Shown: positions 35,037-43,726 of the stretch, piece by piece
How the letters are laid out: each line of letters opens with the position of its first letter
Position numbering within the stretch: the first letter of the stretch is position 1
Origin: Companilactobacillus versmoldensis DSM 14857 = KCTC 3814
GTDB lineage: Bacteria; Bacillota; Bacilli; Lactobacillales; Lactobacillaceae
Assembly (NCBI RefSeq): GCF_001434295.1
Contig: NZ_AZFA01000013.1
Location: 1 to 59,074, forward strand
Length of the DNA: 59,074 nt
Reading direction: 5' to 3'
Translations under genes and position numbers: made by a program
Notes under the pieces: model-generated
Databases searched by the model: none
What the model was told of the DNA's origin: nothing
Seen by the model: only the letters and a program-made list of their open reading frames with translations

Positions 35037-35819
35037 TTAAAATATCCAAAACTTCTTCTTATTAGTCTTAAATTCGTGTGAAGGATGATATTCCACAAAT
35101 TCAACCTCATCTCCATTAAGAATATTTTTAGCATTTCGATTAAATCGTTGTGCCGTCTCAGAATTTTTGTCAGATAGTTTTTCAAAGGCCTCTTTCATTG
35201 CAAATTTTCGCCCCTTAAAATTGTGGGCGTCGGACGCAAAAATCGTCCCTAAATTTGCGGCAATAATTTTCTCGGTAAATTTCTCAACTTCTTTCCCAAA
35301 TACTCCTAGATAGCTGCCAGCAGTCAATTGCGTCAAACAACCCTGTTCGACCAACTTGTATAGCTTGGTCGGATCCTTTTGAAACGCCCGATTGCGCTCA
35401 GGATGAGCAATCACCGGCATGATGCCACGCGACTGCAAATCAAAAATCACTTTCGCCGTGTATTCCGGAAAATCGTTATGCGGCAGTTCCAGCAATAAAT
35501 AACGCTGAGATTCATCCATAAAGATCACATCGTCTACATCAATTTTCTGCAGCAAGTCTCCATTTAGGTGCACCTCTTGGCCGGGAAAAACAGTCAGTGG
35601 TATGCCTTTTTCGTGCAGGCTTTCTTGAAATTTCTGCGTTTTATTGACGATATCCTGTTTGTGGTTCACATATGATTTATCCAGATGATGCGGAGTCAGT
35701 AAGATGTGCGTGATATCTTGGTCAACCGCTGCCTGACCTAATTGCAAAGCATCTTTTAAACTGCTAGCGCCATCGTCGACTTCCGGCAAAATGTGGCAGT
35801 GCAAGTCGATCAGATTCAT
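35037..35819 (-). CDS. cpsB: CpsB/Wzb PHP-type protein-tyrosine phosphatase
   Basis: A 260-residue metal-dependent phosphatase that removes phosphate from the tyrosine tail of CpsD and so regulates polymer synthesis. PHP-domain metal ligands are visible in DLHCHILPEVDDGASS, LLELPHNDFP, VIAHPERNRAF and ASDAHN. It overlaps cpsD by four bases and lies in the conserved head of the operon. The C terminus is basic and not membrane-bound. Confidence 0.92.
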   Translation of the reverse strand: MNLIDLHCHILPEVDDGASSLKDALQLGQAAVDQDITHILLTPHHLDKSYVNHKQDIVNKTQKFQESLHEKGIPLTVFPGQEVHLNGDLLQKIDVDDVIFMDESQRYLLLELPHNDFPEYTAKVIFDLQSRGIMPVIAHPERNRAFQKDPTKLYKLVEQGCLTQLTAGSYLGVFGKEVEKFTEKIIAANLGTIFASDAHNFKGRKFAMKEAFEKLSDKNSETAQRFNRNAKNILNGDEVEFVEYHPSHEFKTNKKKFWIF

Positions 35820-36553
35820 TGCTCGATACCGTAGTAGCCCCCATAGTAATTCGAGGACTTATCAATTTCTGCTTGATTGACGATGGCGCCTAAAATATTA
35901 GCGTGGACCGTATCTAAAAGCTTTTTGGCATGAGCCACAGAATGTTTTTCAGCAACGCCTTGCGGAGTAACTAAAATAGTTCCATCGATTTTAGTAGCCA
36001 AAACTTGTGCATCCGTGACTGAATTTACAGGTGGAGCATCAAACATCAGCAAGTCAAAGCGATTTTGTAATTCTTCCATCAAGTTGCCAATCCTTTTGCT
36101 AGCCAGGATTTCCGAAGGATTGGGCGGAATCGGGCCACTGGTGATGACGTAGAGATTTGGCACTTTGGTCTCTTTAACGATCTCGTCCAAATTCGCGCTA
36201 CCGAGCAGATAGTTGGATAAACCTGATTGATTACTCTGATTGAAAGTCTTGTGAATGGTCGGCTTTCGCAGGTCGGCATCGATCAAAATGACTTTTTCGT
36301 CTTGCTTGGCCCAGCTGACGGCCAAATTTGCACTGACCGTCGATTTACCTTCTGAAGGTGCTGCCGAAGTGAAAAGGATCGAGTGCAGTTTGGTATCGAC
36401 TGATGAAAACTGAATGTTGGTCCTAATAGTATTGAACTGTTCAGATATGACATTTGTCGGGTCGTCATGAGCTAATAAACTGACCCCATAATTCATCGAA
36501 TAGCTTTCTTTTTGTTTCTTCTTATTTTTCTTTGAAAAAAGTTTCAGCATCAT
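35816..36553 (-). CDS. cpsD: CpsD/Wze bacterial tyrosine kinase
   Basis: A 245-residue BY-kinase that autophosphorylates on C-terminal tyrosines and works with CpsC. Walker A is SAAPSEGKSTVSANLA, Walker A' is LIDADLRKPT, and Walker B is LLMFDAPPV. The tail SNYYGGYYGIEQ holds the tyrosine cluster. The first ATG overlaps the cpsC stop (TAATG), with GGAGGG four bases ahead. This split kinase/adaptor pair is the Gram-positive form. Confidence 0.94.
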   Translation of the reverse strand: MMLKLFSKKNKKKQKESYSMNYGVSLLAHDDPTNVISEQFNTIRTNIQFSSVDTKLHSILFTSAAPSEGKSTVSANLAVSWAKQDEKVILIDADLRKPTIHKTFNQSNQSGLSNYLLGSANLDEIVKETKVPNLYVITSGPIPPNPSEILASKRIGNLMEELQNRFDLLMFDAPPVNSVTDAQVLATKIDGTILVTPQGVAEKHSVAHAKKLLDTVHANILGAIVNQAEIDKSSNYYGGYYGIEQ

Positions 36554-37326
36554 TAGACCCTCCTGACTTTTCCGCTGGATAATCTATTATTTTTGACAAG
36601 TTCTTTTTTTCGCATAGCCATTTTATCGATTACTTTTTGATCGATTTTATTGATTATCCCAAGACTAGTCAGTTTCAACTCATCAGTAATGAAACGTTCG
36701 TCGCGAATGGTCCGATCAGTCAATTCGAGAATAAAGGCAATCGCTACACCTAGCATTAGGCCTAAAATGACTCCTGCCAGTATATTCAGCTTTTTGCGTG
36801 GGCTGATTGGATCGGGTTCAGCGGTCGCTTTTGACACAATCGAGACGTTATTGATGCTAATGATCTTGCCAATTTTCTTTTTAAAAACTTTAGCCGTCAA
36901 ATTAGCCGTGGCTGCCGCCGTTTTCGGGTCGCCTGCCTTAGCAGAGACCGAGAAGACCTGAGAATTTTGCGAACTATTAATAGAAATAGATTTTTTCAAA
37001 CTCTTCATCGATCCATGATAAGCAGGGTAATGCTTAATCTCTCGATTAACATCTCGCAAAACAGTTGGACTAGTGATGATATCTTTATAGGTATTAATCA
37101 TCTGCACGTCTGCTTGGGACTGTTGGAACTGAGCTCCCTGCATCTGTGAAGGCAGTTTACGATTAACCAAAATTTCAGTGGTCGAACTGTATTTAGGAGT
37201 CATAAAGAGAAAAGTCACCGCGGTTGCTAAGGCACCAACAACTAGTGCCGTCCCCAAAATCACCTTGATATATTTACGTAGTATGGAAAAGATTTGAACC
37301 ATACTAATGGTTTGTTCCGGATTCAC
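36553..37326 (-). CDS. cpsC: CpsC/Wzd polysaccharide chain-length determinant and kinase adaptor
   Basis: A 257-residue membrane protein with spans near 18-40 and 180-202 around an extracellular Wzz domain. The second span is preceded by the proline motif EPDPISPRKKLN of the family. Its cytoplasmic end activates the CpsD kinase. I choose GTG at 37326, six bases after GGAGGG; an upstream ATG lacks a ribosome binding site. It is the first gene of the exopolysaccharide operon that runs to 24253. Confidence 0.9.
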   Translation of the reverse strand: MNPEQTISMVQIFSILRKYIKVILGTALVVGALATAVTFLFMTPKYSSTTEILVNRKLPSQMQGAQFQQSQADVQMINTYKDIITSPTVLRDVNREIKHYPAYHGSMKSLKKSISINSSQNSQVFSVSAKAGDPKTAAATANLTAKVFKKKIGKIISINNVSIVSKATAEPDPISPRKKLNILAGVILGLMLGVAIAFILELTDRTIRDERFITDELKLTSLGIINKIDQKVIDKMAMRKKELVKNNRLSSGKVRRV

Positions 37327-37569
37327 GTCATCCCTCCGACATAAGATAATATTTTGCATGCCCCTAATGTTTAGAGTTTCACATGATTTGCTAATAATAA
37401 CCGCTCACCCCAGCCGCTGTCCATTCGGGTTTGATATAGTTGTTTATAAGTGAAAATAGCTATTTTATTAACTTAATCAGCCCCCAAATAAATGATATAG
37501 ACCAATCATTTAAATTAAAACATTGCGTTACGTAACGCTGGTTAATAGCTGATTTAAGTGAAATTTATT
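37327..37569 (-). other. Exopolysaccharide operon leader region
   Basis: About 240 bases between the cpsC start and the next terminator. I see no gene. It contains GC-rich text (about 37400-37430) unlike the surrounding AT-rich DNA and probably holds the operon promoter and 5' leader. I could not fix a convincing promoter. Confidence 0.35.
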
Positions 37570-37597
37570 AAAAAAGCCCAATCCTATCGGATTGGGC
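37570..37597 (-). terminator. Minus-strand terminator upstream of the exopolysaccharide operon
   Basis: GCCCAATCC (37576-37584) and GGATTGGGC (37589-37597) pair; on the minus strand TTTTTT follows. It ends a short minus-strand transcript or acts as an attenuator ahead of cpsC. Confidence 0.8.
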
Positions 37598-37652
37598 AAC
37601 ACAGCTGATATAAAATTTTACTTAGTCAATTATTCCGCCTGCTATGATTATT

Positions 37653-37751
37653 TTAATTTGCAATAATTCCGGCGTGTCTTTTCTCTTCATATATGTTGTT
37701 TGCAACTTTCTTTAGATAAACTTCACAAATTTTAATTGTATTTACTGCCAT
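37653..37751 (-). CDS. Possible 32-residue peptide upstream of the exopolysaccharide operon
   Basis: A small open frame (begins MAVNTIKICEVYLKKVANN) that ends 56 bases before a minus-strand terminator. The only AAAGGA sequence lies 24 bases ahead of its ATG, too far for normal initiation, so coding is uncertain. It may simply be part of a small RNA or leader. I do not recognise it. Confidence 0.25.
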   Translation of the reverse strand: MAVNTIKICEVYLKKVANNIYEEKRHAGIIAN

Positions 37752-37874
37752 GATTATTCGTCTTTTGCTAGCAAATCCTTTAAAAACCACTTCTCAACAG
37801 ATAACTTATCGGAAACTGGGATTCATTCCCTTGGCTAGACCGTTATCATATTCAATGAAATGGGAGGTATGATT

Positions 37875-37973
37875 ATGATCACAACAGACACAAAAACAAC
37901 CTACTATGCTGAAGCCGAGATTGCCGAAAATGGCAATTGGCTATGGAAGACAGCTAGCACTGACAATAAATAA
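37875..37973 (+). CDS. Possible 32-residue peptide (small ORF)
   Basis: A short frame starting MITTDTKTTYYAEAE and ending NGNWLWKTASTDNK. It has a strong GGGAGG seven bases before the ATG and a 16-bp hairpin with a T run just after the stop, so it looks like a complete miniature gene. It has two Tyr and two Trp residues, no membrane span, and an acidic middle. It lies upstream of sbcD in the same direction, but the terminator separates them. The function is unknown. A Trp/Tyr leader peptide is conceivable, but no aromatic biosynthesis gene follows. Confidence 0.5.
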   Translation: MITTDTKTTYYAEAEIAENGNWLWKTASTDNK

Positions 37974-37982
37974 ATCCTATCG

Positions 37983-38025
37983 CATCAAAAGAGCTGAGAT
38001 CTCAATGACCTCAGCTTTTTTGATG
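37983..38025 (+). terminator. Terminator after the 37875 small ORF
   Basis: A 16-bp stem (37983-37998 with 38010-38025, one G-T pair) around an 11-base loop. The T run lies in the 3' arm. Confidence 0.75.
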
Positions 38026-38108
38026 GCTTCATTCTTAACGTTTAACCCAGATGAGTGTAAACTCTAAATCATGGTTCAACTACTCAAATCAAGAGACGGA
38101 GGTCACGC

Positions 38109-39290
38109 ATGAAACTCTTACACACTGCCGACTGGCATATCGGTCGGACTCTCAATGGCTATTCCTTACTGGACGAACAAAAGCAAGCCTTTGAGCAATT
38201 ATTGCAAATCGCTAAAGACGAGCAGGTCGATGGCATCGTCATCGCTGGCGATATATACGATCGCGCCATCCCTAGCACCAACGCCGTTACCACTCTCGAC
38301 AAGATGCTCCAAGAAATAAATTTGGACGACAAATTACCTATTTATGCCATCTCTGGAAATCACGACGGGGCCAAGCGCCTCAATTTTGGACGCCAATGGA
38401 TGAAACAGACCGACTTTCATCTCAACACGTTATTGCAAGAAGCCTTCACGCCAATCGAGACCGAAGACCTGCAGATATTCATGCTGCCATTCTTCGATCC
38501 AATGGATGCCCGAGTCTACTATCAGCAACAAGGCATGGATGAAGACGACGTCAAAAACATTCATACCATTTCTCAAGCAATGGAGCTCGTCCTAAACGAT
38601 ATTTATCAACTGTTCGACCCGAATAAGAAGCACTTGCTGATCAGTCATTTTGCGGTTTCCCCTAGTGCAGACGAAGAAATTGAATTGACCTCAGAGACGA
38701 CTTCGAAAGTTGGTGGATTGCAAACTTTAACCGCCGACCAATTCAGTCAGTTTGACTACGTTATGTTAGGCCACATCCACACTCGTTTTGCTTCGCCGAA
38801 TGAACATGTTCGCTACTCAGGTAGCCCGGTCAAATTCAACGTCAAGGAAGCCCGTCTAAAAAATCAGGGCAAGGGTGTCGATATCGTCGATTTTTCTGGC
38901 GATGAGATCACGACGGAATTCAAGGAGATAACTCCTAAGACTGACCTGATTGTTTTGGAGGAAGACTGGGCAACTTTGACTGACCCGAATTTTTATCAAA
39001 CCCAACCGACCCATTCGGACTGGTTCGCCATCACGGTCAAGGACTTCGACCGCAGCAAGCACATCAACGTCCGGGCAAAATTGCAGGAAATCTACGGGAC
39101 AGTGGTCGAGCTCGATTATGAAAACTTGGTCCAAGTCGCCAATGCACCAGCTAACGCGGCCAACTTGAGCGAACTGAGTCCAGACAATATCGTCGACCAA
39201 TTCTTCAAGTCGATCACCGGCAAAGACTTGTCACACGATCAAAAAGAACTCGTCGATAACATCTTTGTCGACCTAGGAAAAGAGGATTAA
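38109..39290 (+). CDS. sbcD: Exonuclease SbcCD, nuclease subunit D
   Basis: The Mre11-type nuclease subunit that, with SbcC, cleaves DNA hairpins and blocked ends. The 393-residue protein shows the metallophosphoesterase motifs in order: ADWHIG, AGDIYDRAIP, SGNHDGAKRL, HLLISHFAV and GHIHTR. Start ATG follows GGAGG. The stop is three bases before the sbcC start, so the two are translated together. Length is normal. Confidence 0.96.
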   Translation: MKLLHTADWHIGRTLNGYSLLDEQKQAFEQLLQIAKDEQVDGIVIAGDIYDRAIPSTNAVTTLDKMLQEINLDDKLPIYAISGNHDGAKRLNFGRQWMKQTDFHLNTLLQEAFTPIETEDLQIFMLPFFDPMDARVYYQQQGMDEDDVKNIHTISQAMELVLNDIYQLFDPNKKHLLISHFAVSPSADEEIELTSETTSKVGGLQTLTADQFSQFDYVMLGHIHTRFASPNEHVRYSGSPVKFNVKEARLKNQGKGVDIVDFSGDEITTEFKEITPKTDLIVLEEDWATLTDPNFYQTQPTHSDWFAITVKDFDRSKHINVRAKLQEIYGTVVELDYENLVQVANAPANAANLSELSPDNIVDQFFKSITGKDLSHDQKELVDNIFVDLGKED

Positions 39291-39292
39291 TT

Positions 39293-42200
39293 TTGAAACC
39301 AGTTTATTTAGAAATGAAATATTTCGGTCCCCACGAGGATTCCATCATCGACTTCCGTCAGCTTGAAGAAGCTCCGATTTTCCTGATCGGCGGCGACACT
39401 GGAGCCGGAAAGTCGACCATCTTCGATGCGATGACCTTCGCCCTCTTCGGCAGCACCACCGGCGACCGCAGTCCTAAAGAATTGCGCAGCCAGTTCGCAC
39501 CAGCCGATGAGAAAACGGAAGTAATCTTTTACTTCGAACAAGGTAGTCAACTTTACCGGATCGTTAGGACTCCTGAACAGTATTTGACCAAAAAACGCGG
39601 CACAGGTTTAGCACGTAAATTGGCCCAAGCTAAACTGGCTATCGTTGACCAAGTCGGCGGCATGGAAATTTCTAGCATTGCTTCCAAACCGCTCGACGTC
39701 GGTAACGAGATCAACGAGATCCTCAATCTGTCGGCCGACCAATTCAAAAAGATCATCCTCTTGCCACAAAATGATTTCTCGGAATTCTTGAAGTCGAAAA
39801 CCGACCAAAAAGAAGCTATCCTCAAGAAAATTTTTGGCACCCAATTGTTCTCAGATTTTACTTCTGAGCTGAAAACAAAATACGATGAAGCCAAAAAACA
39901 CAGCGAAAACTTCGAAACTAAGCTATCCATGCAATTGGAATCATCGGTCTGGTCTGACGAAGAAAAACAAGCTCTAAGCGAACAAGTCGATGAACGAAAA
40001 GTAGTCTTGCTGAAACAATTCGTCGAACAACGTCAGACTAAATTGGCTGAGTCGACAGCTGAGCAGAATAAGATAAATCAAGCAGTCAAAGCTGCTAATC
40101 AAGACTTCCAGGCTGCTCAAAAACTAAACAATAAGTTCTCCGATTTGAACAAATTCAAAACTGCTTATCAACAAGAGATCGTCGACCAAGCGGATGAATT
40201 TGCACAACAGAAATTGCATTTGGCTGAATTGCAATGGGCCAAACCCTTGCAAGATCCCGTCCGCGACCAGCAGAACAAGCAAGTTGAGTACGACCAAAAC
40301 TTAGCTAATCAAACAACGCTGACTAAAAACGTGACTGACTCTAAAGCCAAGTACCAAGCTGATCAAGAAAAAGTTGCTCAATTAACTGCAAAAAAAGACG
40401 ACTTCGACAGCAAGAGCCAGCGTATCAAGGTTTTGAACAGCTTGATCCCGCAAGTAGCTGCAATTGAAGAATTGCAACGGAAAATCGCTGACTCTGAACC
40501 AAAATTGCAGACTTTGCAGGATAGCTATAATGAAAAGAACCAAACCGTTAAATCTTTGGCTGAACAAATCGAGTCCTTGAAAAAGGACCTAGTTTCAGTC
40601 GACGACTTACAACAACAGCGCAACGACTTGACCAAACAGAAAGAAACTTTCGTCGATAGCTTAACTCCTTTGGACAATCAATTAACTACTGCCAATAAGG
40701 AAGTCAAACAATCAGAAACCCAGGTTTCCGACTTGAAAAGCAAATTAACGATGGCTGAAACTCAACTAAAGGATGCTCAAGCCGAATATGACCATCAAAA
40801 ATCCCGTCGTCAAGATTTAATGATCGCTCAATTGCAAAAAGAACTAGTCGACGGCGAACCTTGCGTGGTCTGCGGTTCGACCGACCACTCTAACATGGTG
40901 CATACGATCGAAGCTGATGAATCTGAATTAAAAGAAGCCATGGAGCAAGTCGACAAATCGCAAAACAACCTAGCCTCAGTCAAAAACAGCGTGGAAACGA
41001 TCCAAAAAGATCTAAAAACTGCTACAGCTGAATGGACTAACAAACAAAGTCAGCAAGCTGACATTCAACAAACATTAACTAACAAATATCAGACTCTAAC
41101 TAACGATTCTAAGTTAGCCTTCTCTACTGACTTTTCTCTCTCAGAAGTGAAATCCGTCTTCGACCAAAAGATCAGTTCAGTCGATAATGAATTGGAACAA
41201 GCTAATTTGGTCAATAACCAGATCAAGGACTTAGAGACTAAACAGCAGACAGCTAATAACGAAGTCAATCAGATCAATCTCCAACTGACTTCGCAAAAAT
41301 CAGCCATTACTAGCAATAAGACGGAATTAGACCAAAAATCTAAAGACGTCGATCTAACAAAATCTTCCAACGATTTGTCTAGCGAACGAACCGACTTAGA
41401 GCAACAAGTCGAGCAATATCAAAATACTGTCCAGTCAGCTCAAAAAGCTTTGCAGGACAGCAATCTGGCTTACTCCAATAATCAAACGAAACTGACCGAT
41501 ATCAAGCAGCGTCTGCAAACTCAAAAGACTCAACTCGACAGTTTAAAGGAACAGCTAAGCCAAGCATTGCAAGCTTCAGAAGCTAAAACTAACGATATGG
41601 ATGTCCTGAAAAATTGGATCAGTGAGATCAATACCGACAAATTGTCCAAGCTTCAAGTTGCCATTGCTAATTACCAGCATGAACAAGCTCGCTTGAAAAA
41701 AGAGATCGAACAACTGGAGACTGAACTAAAGGATGCTCAAAAGCCAGAATTATCAGTTTTGCAAACTAAGCTCGATCAACTCGATCAGCAAAAAGAAACT
41801 ATCATCAGTCAAACGACTTACGCTAAAAAAGTCCTGGATGACGCTCAGGAAAGCTTGCAACAAGTTGAAAGTATCCTCAAGAATCAGGGACAATTTGCTA
41901 AAAAGCTCGGCGAGGTCACCAGCTTGTATAATATCGTTACCGGTAAAGATGGCAACGACAACAAGCTTAAATTGGAAACTTACGTCGTTCAAAATTATCT
42001 CCAGCGCGTGCTGAATTATGCGAACGAACATTTTATCAATTTATTGTCCAACAATCGCTATACTTTCGAGCTTTCCAGCGAGGCTAGCGACCGACGGACT
42101 GACCACGGGCTCGATATCAACGTTTTCGACAACGAGACTGGCGATTCGCGTTCGTCCGACACTCTATCTGGTGGCGAAACGTTCATTGCTGCCCTGTCGA

Positions 42201-42457
42201 TTGCTCTATCGCTGAGCGAAGTCGTTCAGTCCAGCTCGAATGGCGTCCAAATCGATGCCCTGTTTGTCGACGAAGGCTTTGGTTCGCTCGATCACGAGAC
42301 GCTCAACAAGGCGATGACGGCTCTTGAAACTATCGGCGAAAACCGGATGGTCGGCGTCATCAGCCATATCGAATCGATTACCAACGACATCGGCCAGCAA
42401 GTCTATATCAAGAAACTCGGCGACGGTCGCAGCACGGTCAAAATGATTAGCAAGTAA
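39293..42457 (+). CDS. sbcC: Exonuclease SbcCD, ATPase subunit C
   Basis: A 1054-residue Rad50-like ATPase. Walker A GGDTGAGKST is at residues 33-42, and the Q-loop reads ILLPQNDFSEF. Long coiled coils flank the zinc hook, whose CVVC cysteines are residues 524 and 527. The signature LSGGETFIAALSIALSLSEVV and Walker B LFVDEGFGSLD close the C-terminal lobe. Translation starts at TTG with AGAGG seven bases upstream. The coiled-coil arms use many Gln, Lys and Asp codons, giving the gene a repetitive look. No terminator is visible before the next gene. Confidence 0.95.
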   Translation: MKPVYLEMKYFGPHEDSIIDFRQLEEAPIFLIGGDTGAGKSTIFDAMTFALFGSTTGDRSPKELRSQFAPADEKTEVIFYFEQGSQLYRIVRTPEQYLTKKRGTGLARKLAQAKLAIVDQVGGMEISSIASKPLDVGNEINEILNLSADQFKKIILLPQNDFSEFLKSKTDQKEAILKKIFGTQLFSDFTSELKTKYDEAKKHSENFETKLSMQLESSVWSDEEKQALSEQVDERKVVLLKQFVEQRQTKLAESTAEQNKINQAVKAANQDFQAAQKLNNKFSDLNKFKTAYQQEIVDQADEFAQQKLHLAELQWAKPLQDPVRDQQNKQVEYDQNLANQTTLTKNVTDSKAKYQADQEKVAQLTAKKDDFDSKSQRIKVLNSLIPQVAAIEELQRKIADSEPKLQTLQDSYNEKNQTVKSLAEQIESLKKDLVSVDDLQQQRNDLTKQKETFVDSLTPLDNQLTTANKEVKQSETQVSDLKSKLTMAETQLKDAQAEYDHQKSRRQDLMIAQLQKELVDGEPCVVCGSTDHSNMVHTIEADESELKEAMEQVDKSQNNLASVKNSVETIQKDLKTATAEWTNKQSQQADIQQTLTNKYQTLTNDSKLAFSTDFSLSEVKSVFDQKISSVDNELEQANLVNNQIKDLETKQQTANNEVNQINLQLTSQKSAITSNKTELDQKSKDVDLTKSSNDLSSERTDLEQQVEQYQNTVQSAQKALQDSNLAYSNNQTKLTDIKQRLQTQKTQLDSLKEQLSQALQASEAKTNDMDVLKNWISEINTDKLSKLQVAIANYQHEQARLKKEIEQLETELKDAQKPELSVLQTKLDQLDQQKETIISQTTYAKKVLDDAQESLQQVESILKNQGQFAKKLGEVTSLYNIVTGKDGNDNKLKLETYVVQNYLQRVLNYANEHFINLLSNNRYTFELSSEASDRRTDHGLDINVFDNETGDSRSSDTLSGGETFIAALSIALSLSEVVQSSSNGVQIDALFVDEGFGSLDHETLNKAMTALETIGENRMVGVISHIESITNDIGQQVYIKKLGDGRSTVKMISK

Positions 42458-42531
42458 ATAATTTCTATAAAAAAGTAAATTATGAATCTTAGATTCCAGT
42501 TGGTAAAATGAAAGCAAAAAACGGGTAAATT

Positions 42532-43308
42532 ATGAAAAAATTTGTCTTGCTGTTAACTAACGATCCCAGTCACCTCACTGATATCCAGCAAAAAATCATT
42601 GAATACCTGCAGACGGTACCAGACGTAAATATCGAAGTATTCGATGAAGGTAACCAGACCTTCGACGCTCAAGATCAGATCAGTCTGGCAACAGTCGTGA
42701 TAGCTGACGTTACTCATCTGGATGAAAAAATGAACTATCGACTCGGTATCTGCATGGGTCTTGATAGAACCGTGGTTCAAATAATGCCTCAGGGACAAAA
42801 GCTCCCCGACTACTTTTTGAATCAGAGTTCTTGGCCTTACCCAAAAGACGACGACCAACAAGATTTCTTAGAGCATCTGAATTATTTGATCCACGTCGAA
42901 GACGAAGTAAATGCTGCGGTAGAAAAATATCAGGCTACCAAACACGAAAAAGCTGATAAATCTAAGCAAACGCCAGAAGAACTGACCACCAGTCTCAATC
43001 TCGCCTTTCAATCCGCGTTGGATCAATTAGCCAAATACGAATTTATCGAAGACGATAACTATGCTGGATTAGATGACGAATTCGATGAAGAACTGGATGA
43101 GCTTGATTCGGACTCAGACGATGAGCTAGAAGATGACATTGATGAAGATTTAGATGATTCATTTGAAGCTGACGAATATGCGCTTGATGAATTGTTTGCA
43201 GAAGAAGACGATGACGACGAAGAAATGGAACGTCTCAAACGCGAAGCTGAAGAAGAAGAACGAAATAAACGTTTCTTGGAATACTACGATAGCGGTCTTT
43301 TCTTTTAA
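42532..43308 (+). CDS. Unknown protein with nucleotide-binding-like N domain and acidic tail
   Basis: A 258-residue protein I cannot name. Residues 1-120 alternate strands and helices; VVIADVTHLDEKMNYRLGIC recalls nucleoside 2-deoxyribosyltransferase-like or TIR-like folds, where a D-V/T-x-x-N-Y/E motif forms the pocket, but the similarity is weak. Residues 170-245 are extremely acidic, with long runs of Asp and Glu. The end turns basic and aromatic (KRFLEYYDSGLFF). Such tails often bind basic proteins or mimic DNA. It follows sbcC by 75 bases without a terminator between them, so it may be cotranscribed. A strong terminator follows. Confidence 0.65.
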   Translation: MKKFVLLLTNDPSHLTDIQQKIIEYLQTVPDVNIEVFDEGNQTFDAQDQISLATVVIADVTHLDEKMNYRLGICMGLDRTVVQIMPQGQKLPDYFLNQSSWPYPKDDDQQDFLEHLNYLIHVEDEVNAAVEKYQATKHEKADKSKQTPEELTTSLNLAFQSALDQLAKYEFIEDDNYAGLDDEFDEELDELDSDSDDELEDDIDEDLDDSFEADEYALDELFAEEDDDDEEMERLKREAEEEERNKRFLEYYDSGLFF

Positions 43309-43320
43309 GCAATAAGCTCA

Positions 43321-43359
43321 AAAAAGGAGTTTAATACTAGCAGTATTGAACTCCTTTTT
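43321..43359. terminator. Terminator after the sbcDC-unknown operon
   Basis: GGAGTTTAATACT pairs with AGTATTGAACTCC (one mismatch), with A and T runs outside. It may serve both directions. Confidence 0.85.
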
Positions 43360-43387
43360 CAACATACATTTGAATGTATATTATCTA

Positions 43388-43726
43388 TTATTCGATTTTA
43401 TTTACTATTAAAAAGTTATCTCGTAATTTTGATTTCAAATCACGAGTCAATAATCTTTTTTTTGAAATACGTAGGAATATCTCACGTTCAAAATCCATTG
43501 GCTTCCGTCTTGATTGAATATTTGAAATTTTACAAACCTTTTTTCCAGAAAAAAACTCCGTAGGATATTCATAAGAAATTAAGTGGCCTTTACTATCACT
43601 TTTACGAATAACTTTTATTGCTTTTAGCGTTACAAAATCCCCTATAATAGCTCCAATAGATTGATTTATTACTGCATCATTTATGACAAATGTATTACCA
43701 TTTGTTGTTTGAATTGTTTCAATCAC
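43388..43726 (-). CDS. Small basic protein coupled to an exonuclease gene
   Basis: A 112-residue protein that I do not recognise. Its GTG start overlaps the stop of the exonuclease-BRCT gene (GTGA), a sign of translational coupling. The N-terminal half is predicted as beta strands (GNTFVINDAVINQSIGAIIG, then FVTLKAIKVIRK), like a small barrel. The C-terminal half is strongly basic (SRRKPMDFEREIFLRISKKR), suggesting nucleic-acid contact. It is probably an accessory subunit of the upstream nuclease. The ORF could begin earlier at 43750, inside the upstream gene, but without a ribosome binding site. Confidence 0.6.
   Translation of the reverse strand: MIETIQTTNGNTFVINDAVINQSIGAIIGDFVTLKAIKVIRKSDSKGHLISYEYPTEFFSGKKVCKISNIQSRRKPMDFEREIFLRISKKRLLTRDLKSKLRDNFLIVNKIE

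Noticed and set aside
39300-42450. Repetitive Gln/Lys-rich DNA suggesting tandem repeats
   Set aside because: It is the coiled-coil arms of SbcC, not a DNA repeat array; the antisense open frames there are shadows.
43060-43270. GAT/GAA-rich stretch resembling a microsatellite
   Set aside because: It encodes the acidic tail of the 258-residue protein with mixed synonymous codons, so it is protein-driven composition.
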